Source: Streptomyces qaidamensis
GTDB lineage: Bacteria > Actinomycetota > Actinomycetes > Streptomycetales > Streptomycetaceae
DNA: 64,000 nt
Assembly (NCBI RefSeq): GCF_001611795.1
Contig: NZ_CP015098.1
Span: forward strand, 6,758,001-6,822,000
Reading direction: 5' to 3'
Under the pieces are notes generated by a model that saw nothing but the letters and a program-made list of their open reading frames with translations, was not told the DNA's origin and did no database searches. The position numbers and the translations under genes are program-made. Position 1 is the first letter of the stretch, and every line of letters begins with the position of its first letter. Positions 42,341 through 50,886 of this stretch are shown here, piece after piece.

Positions 42341-45300
42341 TCACGTCGTCCGCGGGTGGGCCTCCGCCAGGACCTCCGCCTCATGGGTGCGTCGGGTGCC
42401 CGCCGTGAACTCGCTCGTGTACGTCTTCTCGTCCAGCGCGGCGCGCAGACGGGCCGCGATGCGCTCCACGTCCCCCCGCTCCGCCTGGGGGTGCGGGGCG
42501 CCGGCCCGTTCCCGGGCCGCCGCCGCCGTACCGAGGAGGCGGGTCGCGCGGTGCGGGGCTCCTGCCAGGGAGTAGGCGCCTGCCAGGCCTTCCAGGGCCA
42601 GGGCGACCGAGCGGGGGTCCTTGGTCGTGGCGGCGGCTGCGAGGCCGTCCCGATGACAGGCCAGGGCACGGTCGGCGTCGCCGCGCTGCTCGGCGATGAA
42701 CCCCAACTCGGCCAGGACCAGGGCCAGTCCCGGGCCGTCACCGCGGCGGCGGTTCCAGGCGAGCCAGGGCCGCAGCCACTCCTCGGCGGCGTCGAGGCGG
42801 CCCTGGCGGCGGGCGCTCAGGGCGAGGCCCAGCGCGGCGAACTGCTCCGCCGGCTGGTTGCCCTGCCCCTCCGCGATCCGCAGGGCGCGTGTGTGCAGGT
42901 CGTCGGCCTCGTCGTAGCGCTGGGTGAGCAGGGCGATCCGGCCGAGACCCGACAGCTTCGTGGACATCTCTGGCCAGGTCTCCAGGGCCTGGGCGATGCG
43001 CAGGCTCTCCCGGTGCAGCTGGGCGGCGAGGTCGTAGTCACCGTTGATCTCGGCCAGCCTGCCCAGCACGTCCGTCGTCTTCAGCCGGCCCCACAGGTCG
43101 CCCAGTTCAGCGAAGTGGGCGCGGGCTTCCTCGGCGTTGCCGCGCAGCGACTCCAGGTCCCCGCGGGCCAGGGCGAAGCACGCGCGCGTGGTCAGCGCGG
43201 CGGCGGTGCCCCACGCGTCCCGCAGGGTGCGGAAGCGCACCAGGACGCGCTCGACCCGCTGCTCGCCCTTGACGAGCGCCCCCACCGTCCACTGCGCGTG
43301 CGCCAGGAACCACTGGGCCCTGGTCGACTCCAGGGTGGACTCCGGCGGGTACTCCTCCAGGGCGTCGCACTCCCGGTCGTGCTCGCCGAGCAGCAGCCGG
43401 ATGCCCGTGTACCAGAACACCGCCTCCACGCGCTCCTCGGGCGCGGCCTCACCCGGCGTGTCCAGGGCCGTCGCCAGCGCCCTGCGGGCCTCGCCCAGCC
43501 GGCCGCGGACGTACCAGTACCAGGTCAGAGAGTTGACCAGGCGCAGTGCTTCCTGCGCGGCTCCGGCCCGGTCGGCCTCGGCCAGCGCGCGCTGCACATT
43601 GGCCGCCTCCAGGTCCAGGTACTGGAACCAGCGCGACTGCTCCCGCTCGTGCAGATGCGGCCGGGCCCGCTCGGCGAGCCGGACGCAGTGGCGCAGATGC
43701 CGGGCGGCGGTCCCGGCGTGCTCACCGGACTCGGCGAGCTTGTCACGCGCGTAGACCGCTACCGACTCCAGCAGTCGGTAGCGCGGGCCCTGCGGTCCCT
43801 CGGTGCGGACGGCCAGCGAGCGTTCCACGAGCAGGCTCAGCGCGTCGAGGACGTCGGCGGGGGACACACCGCCGCCGGAGCACACGTCCTCGGCGGCCCG
43901 CAGTCCGCACCCCTCGCCGAACACCGACAGCCGGCGCAGCACGGTCCGTTCCCGGTCGTCGAGCAGGCCCCAGCTCCAGTCGAGTGTGGCCTGCAGCGTC
44001 CGGTGGCGTGAAGGGGCGTCCCGGTAGCCGCTGTTGAGCACTTTGAAACGGTCGTCGAGCCGGTCGTGCAGTTCCCTGATGCCCAGCGATCTCACGCGCG
44101 TGGCGGCCAGTTCCAGGGCGAGCGGGATGCCGTCGAGACGCCGGCACACATCGGCGACCAGCGGGGCGGTGGTGGCGTCGAGCACGAACTCCGGATCCGT
44201 CGCCCTGGTCCGGTCGACGAAGAGGCGTACGGCCCCCGCGCTCGTCAGGGCGTCGAGGTCCGGGCCGTCCTCCGGCGGCAGGGACAGGGGCGCCACCGGA
44301 TACACCGTCTCGTCACGGGTGCGCAGCGGCTCCTGGCTCGTCGCCAGGATGCGCAGCTGCGGGGCCCGGTTCAGCAGCAGACCGGCCAGTTGTGCGACGG
44401 CCTCCACGACGTGCTCGCAGTTGTCCAGCACGAGCAGCAGTCTCCTGCCGGCCAGAGCGTTCGCCAGGCGGTCCGTGGGGCCCTTGGCGTCGTCGTCGGA
44501 GGTGCTCTCCCGGATCCCCAGCGTCGCCATGACCTGCTCCGCCAGCGCCTCCGCGCCGGCGAACCGCTCCAGGCCTGTGGCGTCCGCGAGTTCCACCAGC
44601 CAGGTGCCGTCCCCGAACGCCCCCGCCAGAGACTCCGCCGTGGCCTGGGCGAGGCGGGTCTTGCCGACCCCGCCCGGCCCGGTGAGCGTCACCAGGCGGC
44701 GCTGTGAGAGCAGGGTCCGGATCGCCCGCACGTCCTGCTCGCGGCCCACCAGGGGCGAGGCCGACCCGGCCGGCCCCGGCCCCGCCGGCACCCCCACGGC
44801 GGGCGGCGCGGGCGGCTCCGGCCGGGCCAGAACCGGATCGTGGCGCAGGATGGCCTGCTGCAGGGCCTCCAGGGACGGCCCGGGAGTCAGCCCCACCTCC
44901 TCGTCCAGCCGACGCCGCAGGTCGTTGAAGCAGTCGAGCGCGTCGGAGGAGCGCCCCGCCTGGTACAGCGCCCACATCAGCGCGCCCCGCAGACCCTCGC
45001 GCAGCGGATGCTGCGCCACCAGCTCCGTCAGCTCGCCCACCAGCAGACTGTGCTCGCCCAACTCCAGCCGCACGGCGGCGTGTTCCTCCACCGCCGTCAG
45101 CCGCTCCTCCTCCAGGCTCGCCGCCGTCGGCAGCACGGACGGCTGGTCCGCGAACTCGGCGAAGGCGGGGCCGCGCCACAGCGCCAGCGCCTCGGTGTAG
45201 AGCGCAGCCCGCGTCACCGGGTCCGCACCGGAGCGGGCCCGGGCGACCAGTTCACGGAACCGCCCGGCGTCGAGCGCTCCGGCCGGGACGTCCAGGACGT

Positions 45301-45577
45301 AACCGGGCGGCCGGTGCGCGATCAGTTCGCGGCCGCCCGTCTCCGCGTCCTCCAACGCGCGCCGTAACTGGGAGACTTTGGCCTGGAGCGACGCCGTCGG
45401 CCGGGCCGTGAACGTCGAGCCGCCCCACAGGTCCTCGATGAGCCGTGCCGCCGGGACGACCTGCCCGTGGTGGGCGAGCAGATCGGCGAGGAGCATCCGC
45501 ACCTTGACTTCGGGTACCCGCACGACACGACCCTCGTCCGTGCGCACCTCCAGCGGCCCCAGCACCCCGAATTCCAT
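42341..45577 (-). CDS. AfsR/SARP-family regulator with NB-ARC and TPR domains
   Basis: 1078 aa from ATG 45577. OmpR-like winged helix plus BTAD (about 1-250; FGVLGPLEVRTDEGR, GLRGALMWALYQAGRSSDALD), proline-rich linker, NTPase with P-loop LTGPGGVGKTRLA and Walker B LLLVLDNCEHV, then a long TPR-like C-terminus (LVNSLTWYWYVRGRLGEARR). This is the AfsR architecture: nucleotide-gated DNA binding controlling secondary metabolism. It diverges from the FMN reductase gene; the 11-bp-spaced TCCGAAG repeats between them are a plausible target. Confidence 0.92.
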   Translation of the reverse strand: MEFGVLGPLEVRTDEGRVVRVPEVKVRMLLADLLAHHGQVVPAARLIEDLWGGSTFTARPTASLQAKVSQLRRALEDAETGGRELIAHRPPGYVLDVPAGALDAGRFRELVARARSGADPVTRAALYTEALALWRGPAFAEFADQPSVLPTAASLEEERLTAVEEHAAVRLELGEHSLLVGELTELVAQHPLREGLRGALMWALYQAGRSSDALDCFNDLRRRLDEEVGLTPGPSLEALQQAILRHDPVLARPEPPAPPAVGVPAGPGPAGSASPLVGREQDVRAIRTLLSQRRLVTLTGPGGVGKTRLAQATAESLAGAFGDGTWLVELADATGLERFAGAEALAEQVMATLGIRESTSDDDAKGPTDRLANALAGRRLLLVLDNCEHVVEAVAQLAGLLLNRAPQLRILATSQEPLRTRDETVYPVAPLSLPPEDGPDLDALTSAGAVRLFVDRTRATDPEFVLDATTAPLVADVCRRLDGIPLALELAATRVRSLGIRELHDRLDDRFKVLNSGYRDAPSRHRTLQATLDWSWGLLDDRERTVLRRLSVFGEGCGLRAAEDVCSGGGVSPADVLDALSLLVERSLAVRTEGPQGPRYRLLESVAVYARDKLAESGEHAGTAARHLRHCVRLAERARPHLHEREQSRWFQYLDLEAANVQRALAEADRAGAAQEALRLVNSLTWYWYVRGRLGEARRALATALDTPGEAAPEERVEAVFWYTGIRLLLGEHDRECDALEEYPPESTLESTRAQWFLAHAQWTVGALVKGEQRVERVLVRFRTLRDAWGTAAALTTRACFALARGDLESLRGNAEEARAHFAELGDLWGRLKTTDVLGRLAEINGDYDLAAQLHRESLRIAQALETWPEMSTKLSGLGRIALLTQRYDEADDLHTRALRIAEGQGNQPAEQFAALGLALSARRQGRLDAAEEWLRPWLAWNRRRGDGPGLALVLAELGFIAEQRGDADRALACHRDGLAAAATTKDPRSVALALEGLAGAYSLAGAPHRATRLLGTAAAARERAGAPHPQAERGDVERIAARLRAALDEKTYTSEFTAGTRRTHEAEVLAEAHPRTT

Positions 45578-45651
45578 GATCTCAGCGTAACCGGCCGACG
45601 ACGGGCGCGACGTGCGACGAAAAGGGCTCGGCCACCCCTGTGAAGGGCCCC

Positions 45652-45690
45652 TCCGAAGCGCTTCCGAAGCCGTCCGAAGCGAATCCGAAG
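45652..45690. promoter_or_regulatory. Four direct repeats TCCGAAG at 11/10/11-bp spacing
   Basis: TCCGAAG starts at 45652, 45663, 45673 and 45684. Heptamer direct repeats with 11-bp period are the known SARP/AfsR operator layout. They lie between the AfsR-like gene (start 45577, minus) and the FMN reductase gene (start 45752, plus). A palindrome GGCATATGCC follows at 45692-45701. Confidence 0.6.
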
Positions 45691-45751
45691 GGGCATATGC
45701 CAGGGTTCCCCGAGGAATGCGGTTTCGGTGGGGCGCGGAGGGCGGGGGCAG

Positions 45752-46426
45752 GTGGCCGAGAATGAGCGACTGCGGCTGGCGATCATCATCGGCAGCATCA
45801 GGAAGGGCCGGTTCGGGCACGTCGCGGCGGAATGGCTGGCCTCCCGGGCCCGGCTGCGGCCCGACTTCGACGTCGACGTCATAGACCTCGCCACGGCCTG
45901 GCTGCCCGACGTGATGTCCGCCGACCCCACGGCGCCCCGCCCCCAGGCCGTCAAGGACCTCGCGCCCTGGCTGGAGGCGGCCGACGCCTTCGTGGTGGTC
46001 ACCCCCGAGCACAACCAGACGTTCCCGGCGTCCCTGAAGAACGCGATCGACTGGTACGACGAGGAGTGGCACGCCAAGCCCGTCGGATTCCTCTCCTACG
46101 GCGGCGCCTCCAGCGGGCTGTGCGCGGTGGCGGCCCTGCGCCAGGTCTTCGGTGAGGTCCACGCCGTCCCGGTGAACGAGACCGTGAGCTTCCACAACTA
46201 CTGGGAGCGGCTCGGGCCCGACGGCACCCTCGCCGCCTCCGACGACTGGCACGTGTCGGCCCGGCTGATGTTCGACCGCCTCAGCTGGTGGGCCGGTGTA
46301 CTGCACCGGGCCCGGGCGGAACGCGGCTACCCCGTACCTCAGACGAACAGACAGGAGCGCAACGCGCCATGGACGGCCAGTGGTTCCGACGTTTCGGCGA
46401 TCCCGAGCCCGACGCTCTCAAACTGA
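45752..46426 (+). CDS. NAD(P)H-dependent FMN reductase (flavodoxin-like)
   Basis: 224 aa from GTG 45752. FMN phosphate loop IIGSIRKGRFGHVAAEWL, then VVVTPEHNQTFPASLKNAID and FLSYGGASSGLCAVAALRQ, the PF03358 pattern. It may supply reduced FMN to flavoenzymes of the cluster. Its last 58 bp overlap the start of the thioesterase gene in another frame, so the terminal 19 residues (from about NAPWTASGSDV) are unlikely to be conserved. Confidence 0.85.
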   Translation: MAENERLRLAIIIGSIRKGRFGHVAAEWLASRARLRPDFDVDVIDLATAWLPDVMSADPTAPRPQAVKDLAPWLEAADAFVVVTPEHNQTFPASLKNAIDWYDEEWHAKPVGFLSYGGASSGLCAVAALRQVFGEVHAVPVNETVSFHNYWERLGPDGTLAASDDWHVSARLMFDRLSWWAGVLHRARAERGYPVPQTNRQERNAPWTASGSDVSAIPSPTLSN

Positions 46427-47172
46427 TCTGCTTCCCGCACGCCGGGGGCGCGGCCAGCGCGTACCAGCCGCTGTCCCGGCGGCTCCGACCGCACGTCGAG
46501 GTACTGGCCGTGCAGTACCCCGGCCGGCAGGACCGCCGGCTGGAGACCCCGGTGACGGACATCGGGGAACTCGCCGCCGTCATCGCCGGGAAGCTGACGG
46601 ACGGGGAAACGGCAGCGCCCTTCGCGTTCTTCGGTCACAGCATGGGCGCGCTGGTGGCGTACGAGACCGCCCGGCTCCTGGAGGAGCGCGGGGACCGGGC
46701 ACCCGGGCGGCTCTTCCTGTCGGCCAGGGGAGCGCCCGGGCCGCGGCCCGGTCCGCACGACGTGCTGCCGGACGACGAAGCGATCCTGGCCGCCGTACGC
46801 CGGCTCGGCGGGACCGGCGTGGCCCTGTTCGACGACCCCGAGCTGGTGGCAATGGTGCTGCCCGCTCTGCGAGCCGACTACGCGGCACTCGCCGCGTACT
46901 CCTGGACACCCCGGGAGCCGCTGCACACGCCGGTCACCGTGCTGTGCGGCGACGCCGACCCGGTCGTCTCCGTCGAGGAGGCGGCCGGCTGGCGTGCGTT
47001 CACCCGCGCCGAGAGCGAGGTGCGGGTCTTTCCCGGCGGTCACTTCTATGGGGACCAGCGGCTCGATGACGTGGCCGAGGTGGTACTGCGCGGCGTCCGC
47101 TCGGTGAGCGCCGCGCGGGCGGGCAATGGCGCCTGCCATGACCGAACACCGGTGTCCGACGTACGGGGGTAG
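46369..47172 (+). CDS. Type II thioesterase
   Basis: 267 aa alpha/beta hydrolase of the GrsT/RifR type: CFPHAGGAASAYQPLSRRL, nucleophile Ser91 in FFGHSMGALVAYE, active-site His in PGGHFYG, and Asp in VLCGDADPVVS. It clears aberrant acyl groups from PKS/NRPS carrier proteins. No such megasynthase is in the window, so one is expected beyond the right edge. 2 bp separate it from the SARP gene. Confidence 0.92.
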   Translation: MDGQWFRRFGDPEPDALKLICFPHAGGAASAYQPLSRRLRPHVEVLAVQYPGRQDRRLETPVTDIGELAAVIAGKLTDGETAAPFAFFGHSMGALVAYETARLLEERGDRAPGRLFLSARGAPGPRPGPHDVLPDDEAILAAVRRLGGTGVALFDDPELVAMVLPALRADYAALAAYSWTPREPLHTPVTVLCGDADPVVSVEEAAGWRAFTRAESEVRVFPGGHFYGDQRLDDVAEVVLRGVRSVSAARAGNGACHDRTPVSDVRG

Positions 47173-47174
47173 GC

Positions 47175-49940
47175 GTGGAGTTCAAGGTTCTCGGGCCGCT
47201 GGAGGTGGTGAGCGGCGGGCGGAGTCTGCCGCTGGGCGGCGTCAAGCAGCGGGCGGTGCTCGGGCTGCTGCTCCTCCACGCGAACCAGGTGGTCGCCACC
47301 AGTCAGCTCCTCGAGGCCCTGTGGCCCGAGGACGCGCGGCCGGTCACGGCACGCAAGATGGTGCAGAACGCCGTATGGGGTCTGCGCGCCCTGCTGGAGA
47401 GCGGCGACGGCGAAGGGCACGAGCCGCCGCAGCTGCTCACCCGGGCGCCGGGCTACATCCTGCGCGTCGATCCCGAGCAGCTGGATGCGACCCGCTTCGA
47501 ACGCGCCGTCGCCGCGGGCCGGGCGCGCCTGGACGCCCATGAGGCGGCCGAGGCCGCCGAGTTGCTGGGGGAGGCCCTCGGGGAGTGGCGCGGCTCGGCC
47601 CTGTCGGACCTGGCCGAACAGGGAGTGGAGTGGGCCGAGCTCACGGCGCTGCGGCAGCTGCGGCTGGACGCCATGGAGGACCGCTTCGAGGCGGAGCTGG
47701 CGTGCGGACGGCACCATGCCGTGCTGGGTGAACTCACCTCGCTGGCCGAGGCCGAGCCCCTGCGGGAGCGGCTCTGCGGGCAGCTGATGCTCGCCCTGTA
47801 CCGCTGCGGTCGGCAGGCGGAGGCCCTGAGCGTGTTCAGCAGGGTGCGACAGGCCCTGGTCGAGGAGTACGGCCTGGAACCGTCCGCCGCCCTGCAGACC
47901 CTGCAACACCGCATCCTGCGCCACGACCAGGCGCTGGCCTGCCCCACGGAGGCCCGGGCGGAACCGGGAGCCTCCGAAGCGGGCGCACCGCGGTGGCACG
48001 GGGTCGCGGAGGCGGACCCCGTGCGGGCACCGGCCAGGATCACCGCCCACCCGGGGCCCGCCGGGCCGGCCGGGCCGGATGGCACGGCAGCACCGGAACC
48101 CTTGCGTGCGCCCGCGCTCGCGGGGGCCGGTGACCGGACGCGCCTGCCGTTGAGCTCCGGTGGCGCGCAGGCCGGTGACCGGCTGCGCATGCCGCTGTCC
48201 GCCGGTGGCGCGGAGGGTGCCGACCGGTCGCATGCGGGGGCGTCCTCCGGGAACGCCGAGGGGGGCGGTCGGCTGAGCGGCCGGGCGTCCTTCGGCGCTG
48301 CGGACGGAGACGGCCGTCCGGGCGGGGCGTCCTCGTACGGTGTCGCGGCGGGGGGCGGCGGTTCGAGTGGCGCGCCCTCGTACGGACTCGCGGGCGGGGG
48401 CGGCCGTTCGGCCGTGGTGTCCTCGTACGGCGTCCCCGAGGGCGGCGACCGGTCGCGCGGGGCAGCGATCGCGGGGGCTTCCTCGGCGTCGATCGCCGGG
48501 GCCGCCTCGGGCGTGGGCAACGGGGCCTCGTACGGCGTCGTGGAGAGTCATGAACGGCCGGGCGGGGCAACGGGCTTCGGCGTCGCCGACGGAGGCACCG
48601 TCGCCGAGCGGCGGGACGTGTGCGTGCTCGTGGTGTGCACCGAGTCCGCCGGGGACGCGGCGGCCATGGGGAGCGAACAGCTGGACACCTCCCTGCACGA
48701 CGCGGTCACCGTGCTCACCGAGAGCGTCGAGAGCCGCTCGGGGACGGTCGTCGGCTCCATGGGAGGGCTGTGCGCCGCCCTGTTCGGGCTGCGGTCCGAG
48801 CGCCCCGAGGCATCGCTGAACGCGGTGCGCGCGGCCTTCGAGGCCCGTGAACGCCTGGCCACGCGGGCGGGCATGGTGATGCGCGCCGTGGTGATCTCCG
48901 GCAAGGCGATCGTGCGGCACGACCCGCACGACCCGACTGCCGCCGTCTCGGTGGTGGGCACCCTGCTCGACAAGGCGCACGGACTGCTCTCCGGCGTTCC
49001 GGAGGGCGAGTTGTTCGTGAGCGACGACGTGGCCGGCGACACCGGCGCGTGGGTGGGCTACGACGAGACCGTCCACGCCGCCGACGGCGCCCTCGGCATC
49101 CGCAGGGCCCGAACCCTGCGCACGGAGGAACCAGCCGGGCATCGCACCGACCCCGGGCGCCGGCCCGAACTCGCCCTGCTGGAGAACCTGCTGGAGTACT
49201 CCCGCCACCACGACGTGCCCTCCATGCTGACGGTGCTCGGCGATCACGGGGTCGGCAAGACCCACCTGCTCGCCCAGTTCGAGCGCCGTGTCGTGGGGGA
49301 CACCGACGCGGTGCGGGTCCTGCGGCCGCGCCCCCCGCAGGGCGGCCAGGACGCCGTCGCCGTCGCGGCCGCACTGCTGGACGCCTGGGCACCGCCGCAC
49401 GGAGCGCGGCACGACCCGCCCGAGCAGCGGCTCAGAGCCGTGGTCCGCTCCGCCGTCGACTCCGACGTGGACGCCGCGCGGCTGCTGCGCGTGCTGTGCC
49501 CCGCGCCCCCTCCCGGGCTGCCCGGGACCGGGGCCGACCTCCTCGCCGCTTGGGGCGAGGTGATCGAGCACGAGGCACACCACCGCCCCGTGGTCCTGTG
49601 CCTGGACGACCTGCACCTCGCCGACGACGTGGTGCTGGACTGGGCGGAGAGCCTGGGCGGCGCCGGCACCGGGGCCCTGCTGGTCGTCGCGTGCGGCCAC
49701 TCCGACCTGCTGCGCCGCCGGCCCATCTGGGGCAGCGGCTGCGAGCACGCCGGCCGGCTGACCCTGTCGCACCTGCGTGAGCCGGCCGCCGCTCCGCTGC
49801 CGCGGCGCACGCTGCCCTTCCCGGACTGCCGCCCGCGCCGGCAGGAGGAGCGGGCGAGGCCGTCCGGCCGGATCCACGCCGGGTTCCGGGGCAAGGGCGC
49901 CGAGCCGGTCGAGGCCCGCCCCGGGCGCCGGGCGGTGTGA
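47175..49940 (+). CDS. PimR-type SARP regulator with intact P-loop
   Basis: 921 aa from GTG 47175. Winged helix plus BTAD (about 1-255), an elastic linker of 15-residue repeats (about 314-433), a degenerate class III nucleotidyl-cyclase-like domain (about 478-640; VVGSMGGLCAALFGL), and an AAA-like domain with P-loop GDHGVGKTHLL (near 689) and Walker B VVLCLDDLHLADD. The ATPase part stops early compared with LAL proteins. Regulators with SARP head and cyclase/ATPase tail (PimR, SanG) activate polyene and nucleoside clusters (family knowledge). Confidence 0.88.
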   Translation: MEFKVLGPLEVVSGGRSLPLGGVKQRAVLGLLLLHANQVVATSQLLEALWPEDARPVTARKMVQNAVWGLRALLESGDGEGHEPPQLLTRAPGYILRVDPEQLDATRFERAVAAGRARLDAHEAAEAAELLGEALGEWRGSALSDLAEQGVEWAELTALRQLRLDAMEDRFEAELACGRHHAVLGELTSLAEAEPLRERLCGQLMLALYRCGRQAEALSVFSRVRQALVEEYGLEPSAALQTLQHRILRHDQALACPTEARAEPGASEAGAPRWHGVAEADPVRAPARITAHPGPAGPAGPDGTAAPEPLRAPALAGAGDRTRLPLSSGGAQAGDRLRMPLSAGGAEGADRSHAGASSGNAEGGGRLSGRASFGAADGDGRPGGASSYGVAAGGGGSSGAPSYGLAGGGGRSAVVSSYGVPEGGDRSRGAAIAGASSASIAGAASGVGNGASYGVVESHERPGGATGFGVADGGTVAERRDVCVLVVCTESAGDAAAMGSEQLDTSLHDAVTVLTESVESRSGTVVGSMGGLCAALFGLRSERPEASLNAVRAAFEARERLATRAGMVMRAVVISGKAIVRHDPHDPTAAVSVVGTLLDKAHGLLSGVPEGELFVSDDVAGDTGAWVGYDETVHAADGALGIRRARTLRTEEPAGHRTDPGRRPELALLENLLEYSRHHDVPSMLTVLGDHGVGKTHLLAQFERRVVGDTDAVRVLRPRPPQGGQDAVAVAAALLDAWAPPHGARHDPPEQRLRAVVRSAVDSDVDAARLLRVLCPAPPPGLPGTGADLLAAWGEVIEHEAHHRPVVLCLDDLHLADDVVLDWAESLGGAGTGALLVVACGHSDLLRRRPIWGSGCEHAGRLTLSHLREPAAAPLPRRTLPFPDCRPRRQEERARPSGRIHAGFRGKGAEPVEARPGRRAV
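48114..48473 (+). repeat. Eight in-frame 45-bp repeats in the SARP linker
   Basis: Encodes eight consecutive degenerate 15-residue units of the form GxAxGGDRxxGxxSY, for example GVAAGGGGSSGAPSY and GLAGGGGRSAVVSSY. Flexible, low-complexity spacer between BTAD and cyclase-like domain. Confidence 0.8.
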
Positions 49941-50200
49941 CGACCGGGCCGGTCTGTGGGCGTCTTGGTGTGGTGGGGTGGCCGGTTGGTCGGGCGTCTT
50001 GGTGTGTTGGGTGGCGTGACGACACGGTCGGCCGGGGGCGTCTTCGCGTGGTGGGCTGTGGGGTGGCCGGTCGGTCGGGGGCGTCCTGGTGTGTTGGATG
50101 GCGTGACGACCGGGCCGGTCTGTGGGCGTCTTGGTCTGGTGGGCTGTGGGGTGGCCGGTCGGTCGGGGTCGCGTCGGGGCGTGGTGGGTCGTGTGACTTC
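49937..50200. repeat. G/T-rich minisatellite, about three 79-90-bp units
   Basis: Units begin GTGACGAC at 49937, 50016 and 50103, with a fourth start (GTGACTTC) at 50193. Each contains shorter copies of GGGCGTCTTGGTGTG and GGGGTGGCCGGTYGGTCGG. The first unit overlaps the SARP stop codon. The rest of the gap to 50292 holds no gene. Confidence 0.8.
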
Positions 50201-50292
50201 CGGGCCGGTGCCGTTTCGGCCGGGCCGGGTGATGACCGGGGCGAGGAGTCGCGAATGGGTGGCTCGTGGACGGGGCTTGATGTGCTGTCCGC

Positions 50293-50886
50293 ATGGACAT
50301 CGCAGCCCCACGCACCCCACGCACTCGCCGCCCCGCGCACCCCTCGCCCCGCCCCGGGCACGTATCCGCCCCCGGAGAGATGGACACCCCGCTGGCCGTC
50401 TTCGTCGGCACCCAGTTCGCCGCGGCCCTGCACGAAGGGCTGAGCCGGGCCGGCCGCCCCCGGGACGCCCGGCCCGCACGGCCGGACGACTCCCAGCCCC
50501 TGGCCCGCCCGCCCGGGCGCACGGCGGCGCCGCAGGACGCCCTGCTCGCCGAGCACGCCGGGGAGATACTCGCCCGCTTCGGCACCGGGCTCCGGGCCGT
50601 CCCGGGCGTCACCGCGGCGGAACGGGCCCGGATGACCGCGTGGGCGCGGCGGGTCCTCGGCGTGGCCGGGCCCGCCGGCCCGGTCGGCGGGGGAGTGGCG
50701 GCCCCCTGGGCGGCACTGGCGGGGCCCCTGCTGGTCGAATCGGCCGCGGAGGTCCTGCCCGAGGACTCCGCGGACGCCACCCGGGCCCTGGGCGCCCTCG
50801 CCCGTGCCATACGCCTCACCGGCACGGGCGGGACGCGCTCAGGCGACCTCGGACTCCCGGACCGGCGGAAGCAGAGACTCCAGTAG
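50293..50886 (+). CDS. Hypothetical alanine/proline-rich protein
   Basis: 197 aa from ATG 50293, or 168 aa from the in-frame ATG 50380. The C-terminal two thirds look helical and alanine-rich (LLAEHAGEILARFGTGLRAV; WAALAGPLLVESAAEVLPED). Its last 48 bp overlap the 3' end of the convergent SARP gene. No family recognised; codon bias is compatible with coding, but the ribosome site is weak at both starts. Confidence 0.45.
   Translation: MDIAAPRTPRTRRPAHPSPRPGHVSAPGEMDTPLAVFVGTQFAAALHEGLSRAGRPRDARPARPDDSQPLARPPGRTAAPQDALLAEHAGEILARFGTGLRAVPGVTAAERARMTAWARRVLGVAGPAGPVGGGVAAPWAALAGPLLVESAAEVLPEDSADATRALGALARAIRLTGTGGTRSGDLGLPDRRKQRLQ

Noticed and set aside
45728..45751. Upstream in-frame start for the FMN reductase
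   Set aside because: GTG 45752 places the first strand of the flavodoxin fold at the expected distance and follows a purine-rich stretch; the extension adds only Gly/Arg-rich residues.
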